A stretch of DNA of 64,000 nucleotides from Hellea sp. (GTDB lineage: Bacteria; Pseudomonadota; Alphaproteobacteria; Caulobacterales; Maricaulaceae), in NCBI GenBank assembly GCA_020631215.1, contig JAHDHS010000004.1, positions 59,166 through 123,165 of the forward strand, in the 5' to 3' direction. The notes under the pieces were generated by a model, which had not been told where the DNA came from, did no database searches, and saw only the letters and a program-made list of their open reading frames with translations. Within the stretch, counting starts at the first letter, position 1, and every line of letters begins with the position of its first letter. Below, in pieces: positions 20,176-28,965 of this stretch. Position numbers and translations under genes: made by a program.

Positions 20176-20633
20176 TACTCCTTTGTGATGTCGTGATGAG
20201 TGGGTCTGTCACCGATTTGAGTGATCCGCGCAGAGCGCAGCATCGGGAAGGCGGTGACAGAGACCTCCCAAAGATCGAGTTCCAATAGATTGCGACCGCC
20301 CTTTGTTCGGCCGGAGCGCCGCACGCGGTAGCCAATGGACAGGCCGGACACTGCGCCAGAGCGCACCAAGCGCGCGGCGCGGTCCGCTTCGGGCGCGCCC
20401 GCTATAATCCGGCCTGAGACAAACAGCCCCGTGCGGTCTTCAAACAACCGATCCCAAACGCCGATGGGCGTGTCTGTCTGGTGGCTGAACAGCATGGGCA
20501 GCGTGCCGCCCGGGAGGGACAGCAGGCTGCCCGCAAAGGCCCCGCGCGAGACACTATCGCCGGATAAATCACGCTGTCCGAACAGGCTGGCATAGCCGCT
20601 GATCCGCAGATCAGCGGGGATAATTTCCGTCAT
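20166..20633 (-). CDS. HK97-family prohead protease (GTA gp4-like)
   Basis: 'ISGYASLFGQRDLSGDSVSRGAF', 'MLFSHQTDTPIGVWDRLFED', 'SGLSIGYRV'. Confidence 0.92.
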   Translation of the reverse strand: MTEIIPADLRISGYASLFGQRDLSGDSVSRGAFAGSLLSLPGGTLPMLFSHQTDTPIGVWDRLFEDRTGLFVSGRIIAGAPEADRAARLVRSGAVSGLSIGYRVRRSGRTKGGRNLLELDLWEVSVTAFPMLRSARITQIGDRPTHHDITKEYCA

Positions 20634-20648
20634 AATGATGTCCTGTGG

Positions 20649-20894
20649 TTAGCGGCGTTCGTCGAGCTTGCGCTCTATGCGGGTCAGGCTTTGCGACATA
20701 ACCGTTGTCTGGCCTTCGACGCGGGCCAGGCGCTGCGCGACGCCCGGCGCCATGGCCATTTGCGTCTCTAGCGCTTTCAGCCGCGCATCCGCCGCCCCCG
20801 CCCAGATCAGCGCGCCCGCCGTTTGCAGCATGACCGAAAACAACAGGCCGTAAGTCACCGTCCGGTCGAAATTATGTTTGCTCATATCACTCAT
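20649..20894 (-). CDS. Small GTA head-region protein between portal and protease
   Basis: Short ORF with one TM and a coiled coil (MSDMSKHNFDRTVTYG...RLARVEGQTTVMSQSLTRIERKLDERR). The track ORF extends to 20939; internal ATG preferred to limit overlap with the portal gene. Confidence 0.7.
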   Translation of the reverse strand: MSDMSKHNFDRTVTYGLLFSVMLQTAGALIWAGAADARLKALETQMAMAPGVAQRLARVEGQTTVMSQSLTRIERKLDERR

Positions 20895-22053
20895 GGCGAC
20901 CTCCTGTTTCCAGTCCCGCCAAGACGCGGCGCTCCGCATCCGTGATGAAACTGGCGGCGGAGAGTCGCGCCCAAAGCTGCGCGCGTTCCTCCGACAAGGC
21001 CGGTATATGCTCCAGATCCGGCGTCAGGGTCAGCGCGTCGCCGTAAAAGGGCCGCAGCCAGCCTTGCAGCCCGCGCGCGGTTTTACTGACCAGCGGAATA
21101 ATCGTCTGCCGCCAAAAGGCCTGATTAGCCTCATGATAATTGGCATAAGTATTATCCCCGGGCAGACCCAGCAACATGGGCGGCACCCCAAAGGCCAGAG
21201 CGATGTCGCGTGCGGCCTCCCGCCGTGTCTGGATGAAATCCATGTCAGAGGGCGACAGGCTCATGCTTTTCCAGTCCAGCCCGCCTTCCAGCACCATGGG
21301 CCGCCCGGCCCGCTTCGCGCCGGTAAAATTGGTCTCCAGTTCTGTTTTCAGACGATCAAACTGATCATCGGTCAGTTGATCCCCGGCCCGACCCTGATAG
21401 ATCAGCGCCCCGCTGGGCCGCGCGGAATTATCCAGCAGGCCCTTGGCCCATTCTCCGCCCTGATTGTGAATATCCACCGCCTGCGCCGCAGCCTGCATGG
21501 GGGGCTGTCCGAAACAATCATCCGCTGGATTAAATAGGCGTATATGAAAGATGGCGCAGCGATTTGTTGCCATGTCCCGCCGAAAGCTGCGCGTCCGCCC
21601 GCCGGTCTTATGCGCCCAGCCCATGGCGCGCCCGGCCTTATCGGTCAGCAGGCTCATCCGGTCGGGGCGCAGCGCGCGCAGCATGACAGGCCGCTCCCCG
21701 TCCAGCACGGCCTCCAGATAGGCATTCCCGCTTAGCTGTAGATAGCCGTAAAAGCTTTCCAACACTTCGGTCAGAGAGCCCTGGGTATGGCTGCGCCTCA
21801 TCATCTCGGCGGCCGGCCCTTCCGGCGCGGTGATAGTGACTGAGGCCGCCGCCTCTGAAATCATGCGGATGCAGCGATAAGCCACCGGATTGCGGCCATA
21901 GCCCTCCCGCGACAGGGCATTAAAATCAGATGGCGTCCAGCGCGCATCGCCCGTGAGCTGCAAGGCCGCCAGATGCTGGCCATATGGCGGCGGAGCTGAT
22001 TTCATGGCAGGCGGAGACGCCGCCTTGGAGGGGCGGGCAAAGGGGTTTTTCAT
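20887..22053 (-). CDS. Phage/GTA portal protein (gp3-like, HK97 family)
   Basis: 'NPVAYRCIRMISEAAASV', 'GNAYLEAVLDGERPVMLRALRPDRM', 'DIALAFGVPPMLLGLPGDNTYANYHEANQAFWRQTIIPL'. Confidence 0.95.
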   Translation of the reverse strand: MKNPFARPSKAASPPAMKSAPPPYGQHLAALQLTGDARWTPSDFNALSREGYGRNPVAYRCIRMISEAAASVTITAPEGPAAEMMRRSHTQGSLTEVLESFYGYLQLSGNAYLEAVLDGERPVMLRALRPDRMSLLTDKAGRAMGWAHKTGGRTRSFRRDMATNRCAIFHIRLFNPADDCFGQPPMQAAAQAVDIHNQGGEWAKGLLDNSARPSGALIYQGRAGDQLTDDQFDRLKTELETNFTGAKRAGRPMVLEGGLDWKSMSLSPSDMDFIQTRREAARDIALAFGVPPMLLGLPGDNTYANYHEANQAFWRQTIIPLVSKTARGLQGWLRPFYGDALTLTPDLEHIPALSEERAQLWARLSAASFITDAERRVLAGLETGGRHE

Positions 22054-22183
22054 AAGGGTTATCCTGTCACTGTCACGGCCCGAAATTTCAGGCCCAATTC
22101 CGACTATGACTGAGTTATAACCCGCTTCCCAAGAGTGAGGATTGAAACGGCGTTTTTTTTATAAGCCCTTGAAAGACTTAGGT

Positions 22184-22618
22184 TTACGCAACCTTAAACA
22201 GGGATCTAGATTGCTTGGTCTGTCCCAATAGCGCCAAAGTCAGGCGGTAATTGCTGCGCAAATCTTCGCGCATGGCCTCATCGCCCAGCATAGAGGCCAA
22301 TGTGATCGCGCCGCGATAGGCGTCTTTGGCTTTCTCGAGGGATTCCTTATCGCCTTGTTGCTTGCCCAGCATCAGCAGCGTATCGGCCATGGCTTGCTGA
22401 ATTTCTGCATGTTCGCGGGGGCAGCGTTCAAAAGAATAATAGGTACGGGCAGAGCGCAGCGCCTTGACCGCCTCACGCAGCGGCTCAAGCTCTCCGGTCT
22501 GGCGGGCGAGCGTGATCATCTGCACCGCCAAAGCGCGGTTCAGCTCGCCCAATTCCTCATTGGTCTCGGCGAGTTTTTGCGTCAGCTCGGCTTTTTTATG
22601 CTTGCGCGATTGGCGCAT
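22184..22618 (-). CDS. TPR-like helical protein inside the GTA cluster
   Basis: Helical repeats 'ALAVQMITLARQTGELEPLREAVKALRSARTYYSFERCPREHAEIQQAMADTLLMLGKQQGDKESLEKAKDAYRGAI'. Start at 22618 chosen for the GGGAGAGGG RBS upstream (track ORF starts 22657). Confidence 0.7.
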   Translation of the reverse strand: MRQSRKHKKAELTQKLAETNEELGELNRALAVQMITLARQTGELEPLREAVKALRSARTYYSFERCPREHAEIQQAMADTLLMLGKQQGDKESLEKAKDAYRGAITLASMLGDEAMREDLRSNYRLTLALLGQTKQSRSLFKVA

Positions 22619-22662
22619 AATAAACCCTCTCCCAGTTAAGCCATTATGATGAGTCATCTTGG

Positions 22663-22677
22663 TTAACCAGGTGTTAA
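22663..22677. promoter_or_regulatory. Perfect TTAA-N7-TTAA CtrA-type box, with a GANTC (GAGTC) nearby
   Basis: ttaaccaggtgttaa at 22663-22677, with gagtc at 22651-22655, upstream of the 22618 start. Confidence 0.6.
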
Positions 22678-22866
22678 ATTCAAGCAGATTGTGGCCGCAT
22701 TAGGGCGGGTGTGGGGGCGAAAGTGGAATACCCACGATGGAAGCGAGATACTCTTCATTCTTCCTGAAACGAGGCTTACGAACCCTTCCTTCCGTTCACC
22801 CCCTACCTTCACTCTTCGCTCACCCCCGCGCAGGCCAAGGATAAGGCGGAGACCGAATGATTCAGT

Positions 22867-23027
22867 ACTTCCCCCTCTCCCATAGGGAGAGGGTGCCCGA
22901 AGGGCGGGTGAGGGGATCTGATCCCGAGAGTCATTACTCCCTATAGAGGCTCGGAACCCCTCATCCGTCGCCCGCTCATCCCTGCGCAGGCAGGGACGCG
23001 ACACCTTCTCACTATGGGAGAAGGAAG
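22867..23027. repeat. Palindromic dispersed repeat, family A, copy 2
   Basis: 'ccctctcccatagggagaggg...gtgaggggatctgatcccgagagtcattactccctatagaggctcggaacccctcatccg...ccttctcactatgggagaagg'. Confidence 0.88.
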
Positions 23028-23039
23028 TATCACGCACCC

Positions 23040-24269
23040 TCACAATACCCTGATCCTTGGCATTGACCTTTGCCCGAGTAGGAGGTGGTGCACGGCCCAG
23101 ACCAGGGCGTCGGTGCGGTCGGGGCTGTGTTTTTGGGCGGGGGTTCCGAAGAGGGCCATTTCATCTTCCAGCGCATCAAAGCAGCCCGCATGTTTGACCC
23201 GGCCCTGTTCATAGAGCGCGGCGACGGGCATGGCACGGGCGGATTTGCTGCGGCTGGCATGGACGGTGCGCAGGGGGATATCCGGATCGATCTGGCCGAT
23301 GATAGCGCGGATCATCTCCCCGCCCTGATTGGTTTCCGCCAGCAGGCAATCTGCGTCCCATTTATAAAACAGATCAATCGCACGCCGCGCCCAGGCTTCG
23401 GGTGAGTAGCCCTGCACGCTGGCGTCCTGAAGGATATAGGCGCAAGCCTCTCTCCCCTGCCCGCTTTGCCCGGCCACAATCAGCCCGCAGCGATCTGACT
23501 TTGGGCCGGAGGTCGTGGGCGGATCAATCGAGATAATGATCTTTGACAGCGGCGGAGCCGTCTCCACCCGCGCGCGGTCAATTAGATCACGCGGCCAGAG
23601 CGCGCCTTCGAAATCTTCGATCAGCTCCCCGCCCAATTCCTGCCGCCCCAAAGCCGTGCCGCCATAAATATTTTTCACGGCCTGCATGAAAGCGGCGGAG
23701 AGATGCAAACTATTATCAGAGGTTTTAGCGTGAGTGACCACGGTGTTGGGCATTTCCATCAGGGCCCGCAAAGCCGGAATGGGGCGCGGCGTGGTGGTAA
23801 TGACCATGCGTGAGCCCTGCCCTAATCTCAGCGCCAATCTGAGATTGGACAGCGTATCGGCGGGATGCGCCCAAGCGCAAAATTCATCACACCAGGCGGC
23901 GTCAAATTGCGGCCCGCGCAGGCTGTCCGGGTCTTCGGCGGAGAAGATATGGCCGACCGCCCCGTTTGGCCATTTGACCATGCGGCGCGAAGGGAGGAAT
24001 TCCGGCCGCTCCGTCGGATAGCCTATGTGCAGTAACCCGCTCGCGCCTTCGAGCATTACCTCGCGCGCATCCTGCAAAGTCGGCGCGACCAGCGCAATGC
24101 GTTTGCATCCCGCATAGCGGACTTGCTCTCTAATCCATTCGGCCCCGCTGCGGGTCTTGCCACAGCCGCGCCCGCCCATAATCAGCCATGAGTGCCAATC
24201 AGGATGAGCCGTCTTCGGATCCCTCTGATCCGGACGCGACCATAGGCTCCAAGTGTGGAGCATCATCAT
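23040..24269 (-). CDS. GTA terminase large subunit (gp2-like)
   Basis: Walker A 'IMGGRGCGKTRSGAEW', 'SLRGPQFDAAWCDEFCAW', nuclease region 'IISIDPPTTSGPKSDRCGLIVAGQ', 'LLAETNQGG'. Start near MMMLHTWSLW; track ORF extends to 24401. Confidence 0.95.
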   Translation of the reverse strand: MMMLHTWSLWSRPDQRDPKTAHPDWHSWLIMGGRGCGKTRSGAEWIREQVRYAGCKRIALVAPTLQDAREVMLEGASGLLHIGYPTERPEFLPSRRMVKWPNGAVGHIFSAEDPDSLRGPQFDAAWCDEFCAWAHPADTLSNLRLALRLGQGSRMVITTTPRPIPALRALMEMPNTVVTHAKTSDNSLHLSAAFMQAVKNIYGGTALGRQELGGELIEDFEGALWPRDLIDRARVETAPPLSKIIISIDPPTTSGPKSDRCGLIVAGQSGQGREACAYILQDASVQGYSPEAWARRAIDLFYKWDADCLLAETNQGGEMIRAIIGQIDPDIPLRTVHASRSKSARAMPVAALYEQGRVKHAGCFDALEDEMALFGTPAQKHSPDRTDALVWAVHHLLLGQRSMPRIRVL

Positions 24270-24648
24270 TAAATCTTCGGACGGCCTCCTCGACAATAGC
24301 GTGGATTGGGTTTCGGGGGTCTCCGAGAGGAGGGAGCAAAGATTGAATGCGGGCAATAAATCTTTCACGATCTTCAAGAGACGGGGGTGGGTAATCAGCA
24401 TAAGGCGTGTAAAGGCTTTCTTTGATTTCGGCGTCGCGCTGCTCGGCGTCGCGTTTGTAATCTTCTATGGCTTTCAGGCAGGTCGAGATCGTCCGCATGA
24501 TCCGGTCAATCGTGGCGGGGTCGGTTTCATCTTCCAATTGCTTTTCCAGCACTTTGATGGATTTGCGGATCTTTTGGACACGCTTGGTCTCTGTCGTATA
24601 GCCCTCGCGCTGGAGCTTGGTCAGGCGTTTCTTAGGTTCATCTGTCAT
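24199..24648 (-). CDS. Candidate GTA small terminase (gp1-like)
   Basis: Immediately upstream of and overlapping the large terminase. 'MTDEPKKRLTKLQREGYTTETKRVQKIRKSIKVLEKQLEDETDPATIDRIMRTISTCLKAIEDYKRDAEQRD' basic/coiled-coil. ATG overlaps the stop of the upstream ORF (ATGA). Confidence 0.6.
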   Translation of the reverse strand: MTDEPKKRLTKLQREGYTTETKRVQKIRKSIKVLEKQLEDETDPATIDRIMRTISTCLKAIEDYKRDAEQRDAEIKESLYTPYADYPPPSLEDRERFIARIQSLLPPLGDPRNPIHAIVEEAVRRFNDDAPHLEPMVASGSEGSEDGSS

Positions 24649-25373
24649 ATTCCGGCCTCCGTGCCGTAAAGCTTGACCAGACGGCCCAGCCCGATTTTCA
24701 GGATTGTGATGCCGGAATTGCGCGCCCATCTTTCGGCGCGCTCGACCAGTTCCAGAGACTCGTCGCGGCAGCAGACGCAGATCACGCCCCGCTCTATGCC
24801 CGGCCCCATGGCCTCCCTCGCGGCCAGCAAGCGGGTTTTGGCCGTCATATGGGCGAGCATTTTACGTTCCTGTGCATCGACCCGCCGCCCGCCATCCACC
24901 ATGGGCGTGTCGTAATTCTGTGTGCTGACATACCCAGCCCCGGCCATGATGTAGTCGCGGGCCAAATGACGGCCGGCTTCGACCTCTGCCGCCGTCAGGA
25001 TAAATTCGCCATTGCGATCTTTACGCCGCGCCAGCCGCTCTAAGATCAGGCTGCGCCGATTGACCGAGGCTTTGCGGATCACCCCGCTGGGCACAAAGAC
25101 ATCGCGCTCTTCCGTCTCAGCCTGCGGGCCGCCGGGCCCGGACAGCCGCCGCACAACGCTCCCCCGAATGACATAGCCCTTTTTCGTCAGCTTGACCGCA
25201 TCTTCGCAAATTAAGCGCTCGACATCACTTTGCGTCACCCAGAACACATCTTTGCGGCGCCGCCGATTGCCATAGGGAAAGACCTGCACTTCGCTGGCCG
25301 TGCGGTTATGGTCAATAACACCCGCCACAGCCACGATACGGCGCACGAGTTTCATGTCGCCTTGCGCCAACAT
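24645..25373 (-). CDS. DUF6456-like HTH protein; candidate GafZ/GafA C-terminal-type GTA regulator
   Basis: C-terminal 'LTAAEVEAGRHLARDYIMAG...MLAHMTAKTRLLAAREAMGPGIERGVICVCCRDESLELVERAERWARNSGITILKIGLGRLVKLYG' follows the DUF6456 pattern as I recall it. Confidence 0.65.
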   Translation of the reverse strand: MLAQGDMKLVRRIVAVAGVIDHNRTASEVQVFPYGNRRRRKDVFWVTQSDVERLICEDAVKLTKKGYVIRGSVVRRLSGPGGPQAETEERDVFVPSGVIRKASVNRRSLILERLARRKDRNGEFILTAAEVEAGRHLARDYIMAGAGYVSTQNYDTPMVDGGRRVDAQERKMLAHMTAKTRLLAAREAMGPGIERGVICVCCRDESLELVERAERWARNSGITILKIGLGRLVKLYGTEAGI

Positions 25374-25709
25374 CTAGGCGGCCACCGGCATGGGTGCCTG
25401 ATGGAGAAAACTTTCCAGACGGGAAATTTTCACATCAAAGATCGGATCATCCCGATGTTCCTCCACAATCTTGCAGGCATGATAAATGGTTGAGCGGTCA
25501 CGGCGGAAAATTCCGGCGGTGCGCGATTGCGTCAGATGAAAAACCGTTATGGTCAAATACATGGCGACTTGCCGCGCCAGAACCATTTGCGGACTGCCCC
25601 GGCCCGGCTTGGTTAAATCCATATCCCGCACATGAAACTCCAGCGCCACCGCCGCCATGATCAGGCGCACACGCAGAATATCATCAGGGCTGTTTTTTTG
25701 TCGTCGCAT
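25374..25709 (-). CDS. Stand-alone DnaA domain-IV-like HTH protein; candidate GafY-type GTA activator
   Basis: 'VRDMDLTKPGRGSPQMVLARQVAMYLTITVFHLTQSRTAGIFRRDRSTIYHACKIVEEHRDDPIFDVKISRLE' matches the DnaA C-terminal HTH pattern ('R..VLARQ.AMYL', 'RDRSTI.HAC'). Confidence 0.8.
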   Translation of the reverse strand: MRRQKNSPDDILRVRLIMAAVALEFHVRDMDLTKPGRGSPQMVLARQVAMYLTITVFHLTQSRTAGIFRRDRSTIYHACKIVEEHRDDPIFDVKISRLESFLHQAPMPVAA

Positions 25710-25989
25710 GAGAATCCTCTTTTCGCTATTTGGCCAGCACTATAGCCGCATATACGAATGTGAGGATTATATTCCTATTTTATTTTTACGAAGTCAAGCG
25801 GGCTCAAGCGGTATTGATACCAAAACTACGTCTAAGCTCTTGATCATAGGCCAAAAATTATTCGGCCGGCACGCTGTGATTTTTCGAAAAAATAAAAAAG
25901 GTTTTCGCGAAAAGTGAGGAAACAAATGACTGACACTATATTCGCGAGGGCTGAAATCATTAGCCCAGCCTGCGCCAAGCATGAATAGG

Positions 25990-26412
25990 CTACGGCTTGG
26001 TCACAGCCGAGTCGCTTTTCCACCAGTTGCTGCGCGATGGCCAACGCAGCGGCGCGTAGCCGGCCAGGACGAGCAGGCCGCTCATGATACCGAGATTTTT
26101 AAAGAAGTTCTGGGCTTCACCCGGGATGATCCAAAATGGATGGATCAAGACATTGACCAAGAGCACATAAATCACAAAGCCGTAAGCGGCGAGTTTGACA
26201 TAACGCCCGGTCATCAAGGCCGCAGCCCCTAACAGGCTGGAGATCCCCGCAAATATCAAAAGCGGATGCGCCAGCGGTATCCCCTGCGCCTGCATCAACT
26301 CCAATTGAGCGCCCGGCGCGATAAGCTTGCCGATCCCGGGCAAAAGAAAATAAACACCCAATAAAACCCGGCCGATTAAGACGCTAATGGATGACATATA
26401 ATAACTCCCCAC
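25990..26412 (-). CDS. DoxX-family membrane protein
   Basis: 'IGRVLLGVYFLLPGIGKLIAP', 'ISSLLGAAALMTGRYVKLAAYGFVIYVLLVNVLIHPFW'. Confidence 0.88.
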   Translation of the reverse strand: MGSYYMSSISVLIGRVLLGVYFLLPGIGKLIAPGAQLELMQAQGIPLAHPLLIFAGISSLLGAAALMTGRYVKLAAYGFVIYVLLVNVLIHPFWIIPGEAQNFFKNLGIMSGLLVLAGYAPLRWPSRSNWWKSDSAVTKP

Positions 26413-26489
26413 CCCGAAGGCCCCAAGACGAATGAGATGATATCATGCCCGAAAAGCACGCCGAGGTCGAGAGAGCCCTTAAGTAAATA

Positions 26490-26612
26490 CTTTTCCTGGG
26501 TGGGGTTTGCGGTTATTATGTCGGAGAGGTTGATGAGGTGATCATTGCCTAGGATAAGGTTTATATCGCGACCATTGTCAAACAGCAGCAAGCGGATCCA
26601 GAATTGAGCCAT
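26490..26612 (-). pseudogene. Displaced 3'-end fragment of the PAS gene at 30312..30824
   Basis: 'MAQFWIRLLLFDNGRDINLILGNDHLINLSDIITANPTQEK' versus 'MAQFWVRLPLSDNGRDINLILGYDHLIKLSDIKTANPMQEK'; clear nucleotide homology over about 120 bp, same strand, no upstream part. Confidence 0.8.
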
Positions 26613-27031
26613 TACCCGCGCAGTTCAAAATCAAGGGCTAAGATTTTCGCCAGATCAGCTGCCAAGAATACTGGCCTCACCCCTAGATAATACCGCGATT
26701 TATACCCATACCGGACGTTAGCGAAGTAGCGATAAATGCCCAAAATAGGACGTCGCAGAAATATGAACTCCCTCACTGCCCCCATGCAATGATTGAAACA
26801 CAACGCGCCTATAATCTTGTACTGTGGGAGAGTCATCACAAGCAGAAATGGGGCAAGCATATCAAGAGACGTGTCCTAAGTGGCGGGTGTATTGATTGAG
26901 ATAACGCGAGCAGCCGAGGGATTAGGCGTTGAGGATAATGGGTTCAAGATGCGTTGCTTGCTATTTTCAAAGAAAAAAGCTTTAATAACCCCTAATTAGT
27001 GACGTCTAACCAAGTGGTTGAGTTACATTAA

Positions 27032-27904
27032 TTGGCGGGTCTGATGGCTAAGACAAAAAATTTGGGGAAAGTTTTTCAATCCCCCTTTCGATACCCGGGC
27101 GGCAAAGGTTTCCTTTCAGAGTATCTAGAGAATGAGCTTCTCAAAATTGATGTAGATATACCTGACTATGCAGAACCATATGCTGGTGGAGCTGGGGCGG
27201 CCATAAAATTACTTTCAGCAGGTAAGGTTAGGCGCATTCGTATTAATGATGCTGACCAGAGGATATTTTCTGCGTGGTCAGCTATTCTGAACGACAACGA
27301 ACGTTTTATTCATTCCATCGACGAAGTTCGAGTGGATATTAAAAATTGGAACAAATACGCAGAAATTGTAAAAAATCCTGCATTAGCACAAGATCCTTTC
27401 CAGCTAGGATTTGCCACTTTCTTTTTGAATCGGACGAACCGCTCCGGCATTATCTTAAAGGCTGGCCCGATTGGCGGACATAAACAAGCAGGGGACTGGA
27501 AATTAGACGCTAGGTTTAATAAAGATAGTTTAATTAAGAGAATTAAATGGATTGGTGAAAAATCTGACCACATCACTTTAAGCAATCATGATGGCCTTGC
27601 ATACCTTAAGAGAGCGGGAAAAGCAGCGTATAGCAGAAAGACGCTTTTTTTTGTTGATCCGCCTTATGTCAAAGCGGGCGGTAGGCTCTATTTAAACCTG
27701 ATGACAGAGCGCAAACACAAACAACTGGGCGAATACCTAGAAGGTGGCCATATCCCTCATTGGGTGGTGACTTATGACCATTGTCCATTGATTGAAGACA
27801 TTTACTCTAGATCACACCAGTCTGACCTAACTGTTGTCTATTCTCTTCAAAAGAAAAGAAACCAAAGGGAGTTGCTTATAAAATCCCCTTCATTGGCCGC
27901 TTGA
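27032..27904 (+). CDS. D12-class N6-adenine DNA methyltransferase (Dam-like)
   Basis: Motif I 'FRYPGGKGFL', 'EPYAGGAGAAI', motif IV 'FFVDPPYVKAG', 'VVTYDHCPLI'. Confidence 0.92.
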   Translation: MAGLMAKTKNLGKVFQSPFRYPGGKGFLSEYLENELLKIDVDIPDYAEPYAGGAGAAIKLLSAGKVRRIRINDADQRIFSAWSAILNDNERFIHSIDEVRVDIKNWNKYAEIVKNPALAQDPFQLGFATFFLNRTNRSGIILKAGPIGGHKQAGDWKLDARFNKDSLIKRIKWIGEKSDHITLSNHDGLAYLKRAGKAAYSRKTLFFVDPPYVKAGGRLYLNLMTERKHKQLGEYLEGGHIPHWVVTYDHCPLIEDIYSRSHQSDLTVVYSLQKKRNQRELLIKSPSLAA

Positions 27905-27906
27905 CG

Positions 27907-28953
27907 TTATGAAAACCTCTGTATGTTTATACCTTGCTCCAAATGACGGTATGACGCGATAAATTCTTGCCCGATAATTTCAAAATTATCATTTGCTTCA
28001 ACAAGCCCTAGATACTCAAAGATGCGACCAAGGTGCATATACACGCAGTTTGCAGAACCACATTCGCTTTGATGCAAAGGGTTATTAACATGAGGTACAA
28101 TTAATATGCCGCTTTTCGCATACTCAATTTGCTCAAGAAAAAAATCATTGAAAAAATCAATGTCATCGCGGCGAACCACTTTTGATTTTAAATCTTTTTT
28201 TTGAATAGTCGCTTGGGTCAAATAAAGCTCTGAGTCCGCCTGAAAGTCGCCATCAGGCATAGTTATTGTAACCATATCAGTTCTACCGTCATTAGTTACG
28301 CGTTGATTTCGCCGCAGGTTGTCGTGAGCCTTTGGTCGACCGTGACCAATGCTGTCGCATACATCACCAAGAATTTCCAAATAGTCTTGCGCACTACGTG
28401 ACTTTGACGTCATCCAAGTTTTACCTTTATACCTGCCCGAAACCGCAAAGGCTGAAAGGTACTCAAAAACTTTCGTAAAAAGACTATGAAAAACTTTGCT
28501 TTCCTTCTCAACTTCAGCAACGGCGGAGTCATCAAATTGTAGATAGTTATTCACCGAGACGGACAGCATATATAATCTCAGCCAAATATAAGCTATCCCG
28601 ACGGGGCTAACATCATCCTTAAGGGTAATTACCTGAGAGTTTCGGCCTGAAACCGTGAAGGGGTAATGATCGTTTAAAATCGATGCAAACTCCTCCAACT
28701 CTAAAGCTACCTCACGCTCTACTAGAGCGCGGCCCTCTTGATAACAAGCTTCTGGCTCGGCAATGTAATAATCTGGACTATCCCATTCTGACCCGTTTTC
28801 TCTGACGTGCTCAATGAAAGAAGCTGAAAGGTTTTCCCTGTCGAATGGCAATTCAGGGATTCGGAATTCGCCTTTGAGAAAACATTGTATTTCTGCAATT
28901 ATGGATGCATCTTCAATATGTTTAACGGATGCTATGGAATAAAATTGGGCCAA
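27907..28953 (-). CDS. Uncharacterised protein, putative PD-(D/E)XK-like nuclease
   Basis: No recognised full-length family. 'NDGRTDMVTITMPDGDFQADSELYLTQATIQKKDLKSKV' resembles the D-G-x-x-D-x-V...P-D-G...L-x-Q-x-A/T...K pattern of restriction-endonuclease-like proteins. Confidence 0.45.
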   Translation of the reverse strand: MAQFYSIASVKHIEDASIIAEIQCFLKGEFRIPELPFDRENLSASFIEHVRENGSEWDSPDYYIAEPEACYQEGRALVEREVALELEEFASILNDHYPFTVSGRNSQVITLKDDVSPVGIAYIWLRLYMLSVSVNNYLQFDDSAVAEVEKESKVFHSLFTKVFEYLSAFAVSGRYKGKTWMTSKSRSAQDYLEILGDVCDSIGHGRPKAHDNLRRNQRVTNDGRTDMVTITMPDGDFQADSELYLTQATIQKKDLKSKVVRRDDIDFFNDFFLEQIEYAKSGILIVPHVNNPLHQSECGSANCVYMHLGRIFEYLGLVEANDNFEIIGQEFIASYRHLEQGINIQRFS

Positions 28954-28965
28954 TTCGTTCAGCCT

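Noticed and set aside
22867-23027. CRISPR array
   Set aside because: Palindromes are not regularly spaced with unique spacers and no cas genes are nearby; these are dispersed palindromic repeats.
10742-25709. Intact temperate prophage
   Set aside because: No integrase, lysogeny repressor, or replication genes; gene order and small size match a GTA cluster.
25374-25709. Truncated chromosomal dnaA
   Set aside because: Only the domain-IV-like HTH is present with its own start and tight operon context; better explained as a stand-alone regulator than a dnaA fragment.
26612-26860. 82-aa minus-strand ORF between the displaced PAS tail and the methyltransferase
   Set aside because: No recognisable domain, no clear RBS, lies at the island junction; probably spurious.
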